Below, piece after piece: positions 6,507 through 6,545 of a stretch of DNA of 6,545 bases. Both the position numbers and the translations under genes were made by a program. Every line of letters begins with the position of its first letter. Position 1 is the first letter of the stretch. Below the pieces are notes generated by a model, which had not been told where the DNA came from, searched no databases, and saw nothing but the letters and a program-made list of their open reading frames with translations. The DNA comes from Bacteroidota bacterium (GTDB lineage: Bacteria; Pseudomonadota; Alphaproteobacteria; Puniceispirillales; Puniceispirillaceae), in contig JAACDV010000270.1 in assembly GCA_009936825.1 (NCBI GenBank), positions 1-6,545 on the forward strand, in the 5' to 3' direction.

Positions 6507-6545
6507 TAATGTCTTGGGATGTCGTATGTTTTTCTTCAGATATTG

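Larger units (their letters stand above)
6338..6545. other. Non-coding leader region upstream of the lipid A operon
   Basis: No reading frame of convincing length or composition lies in these 208 bases. On the minus strand two frames are open from the right edge for 17 and 20 codons before stopping, and I do not recognise either as the tail of a known protein. On the plus strand ATGs at 6509, 6519 and 6527 are open to the right edge but show too few codons to judge, so a plus-strand gene could begin here. The region holds a palindrome, two tandem repeat clusters and a candidate promoter, listed separately. Confidence 0.6.

Overview
The window looks like ordinary chromosomal DNA from an alphaproteobacterium. 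This rests on purD diverging from an xseA whose product ends in a 'DSLF' tail, and on the gene order DUF374 acyltransferase, waaA, lpxK, which is common in that class. Codon use is similar across all genes, and I see no transposase, integrase, tRNA, rRNA or CRISPR array. The order or genus cannot be fixed from the sequence; a marine or Rhodospirillales-like lineage is only a guess.

Layout, left to right. Positions 1-740 (minus) hold the first 246 codons of purD, which runs off the left edge. Positions 741-872 are a divergent intergenic region rich in AATATT words, with a good ribosome binding site for xseA. Positions 873-2372 (plus) are a complete xseA, the large subunit of exonuclease VII. 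A 44-base gap separates its stop from the convergent end of the next gene. Positions 2417-6337 (minus) are a compact four-gene operon, read right to left: DUF374 acyltransferase, waaA (Kdo transferase), lpxK (lipid A 4'-kinase) and an LpxL/HtrB-family late acyltransferase. All three junctions overlap (ATGA, ATGA, TGATG), so translation is probably coupled. Positions 6338-6545 have no supportable gene but carry two short 14-bp tandem repeat clusters, a perfect 12-bp palindrome and a plausible minus-strand promoter.

How the genes work together. LpxK phosphorylates the tetraacyl disaccharide to give lipid IVA, WaaA adds Kdo, and the LpxL-type enzyme adds a secondary acyl chain to the Kdo-bearing intermediate. 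The operon therefore supplies three consecutive late steps of Kdo-lipid A assembly at the inner membrane. The DUF374 protein is a membrane-anchored putative acyltransferase of less certain substrate. PurD (purine synthesis) and XseA (DNA repair and degradation) are unrelated housekeeping functions.

I did not find an undescribed system. The least explained sequence is the repeat-bearing leader upstream of the lipid A operon.
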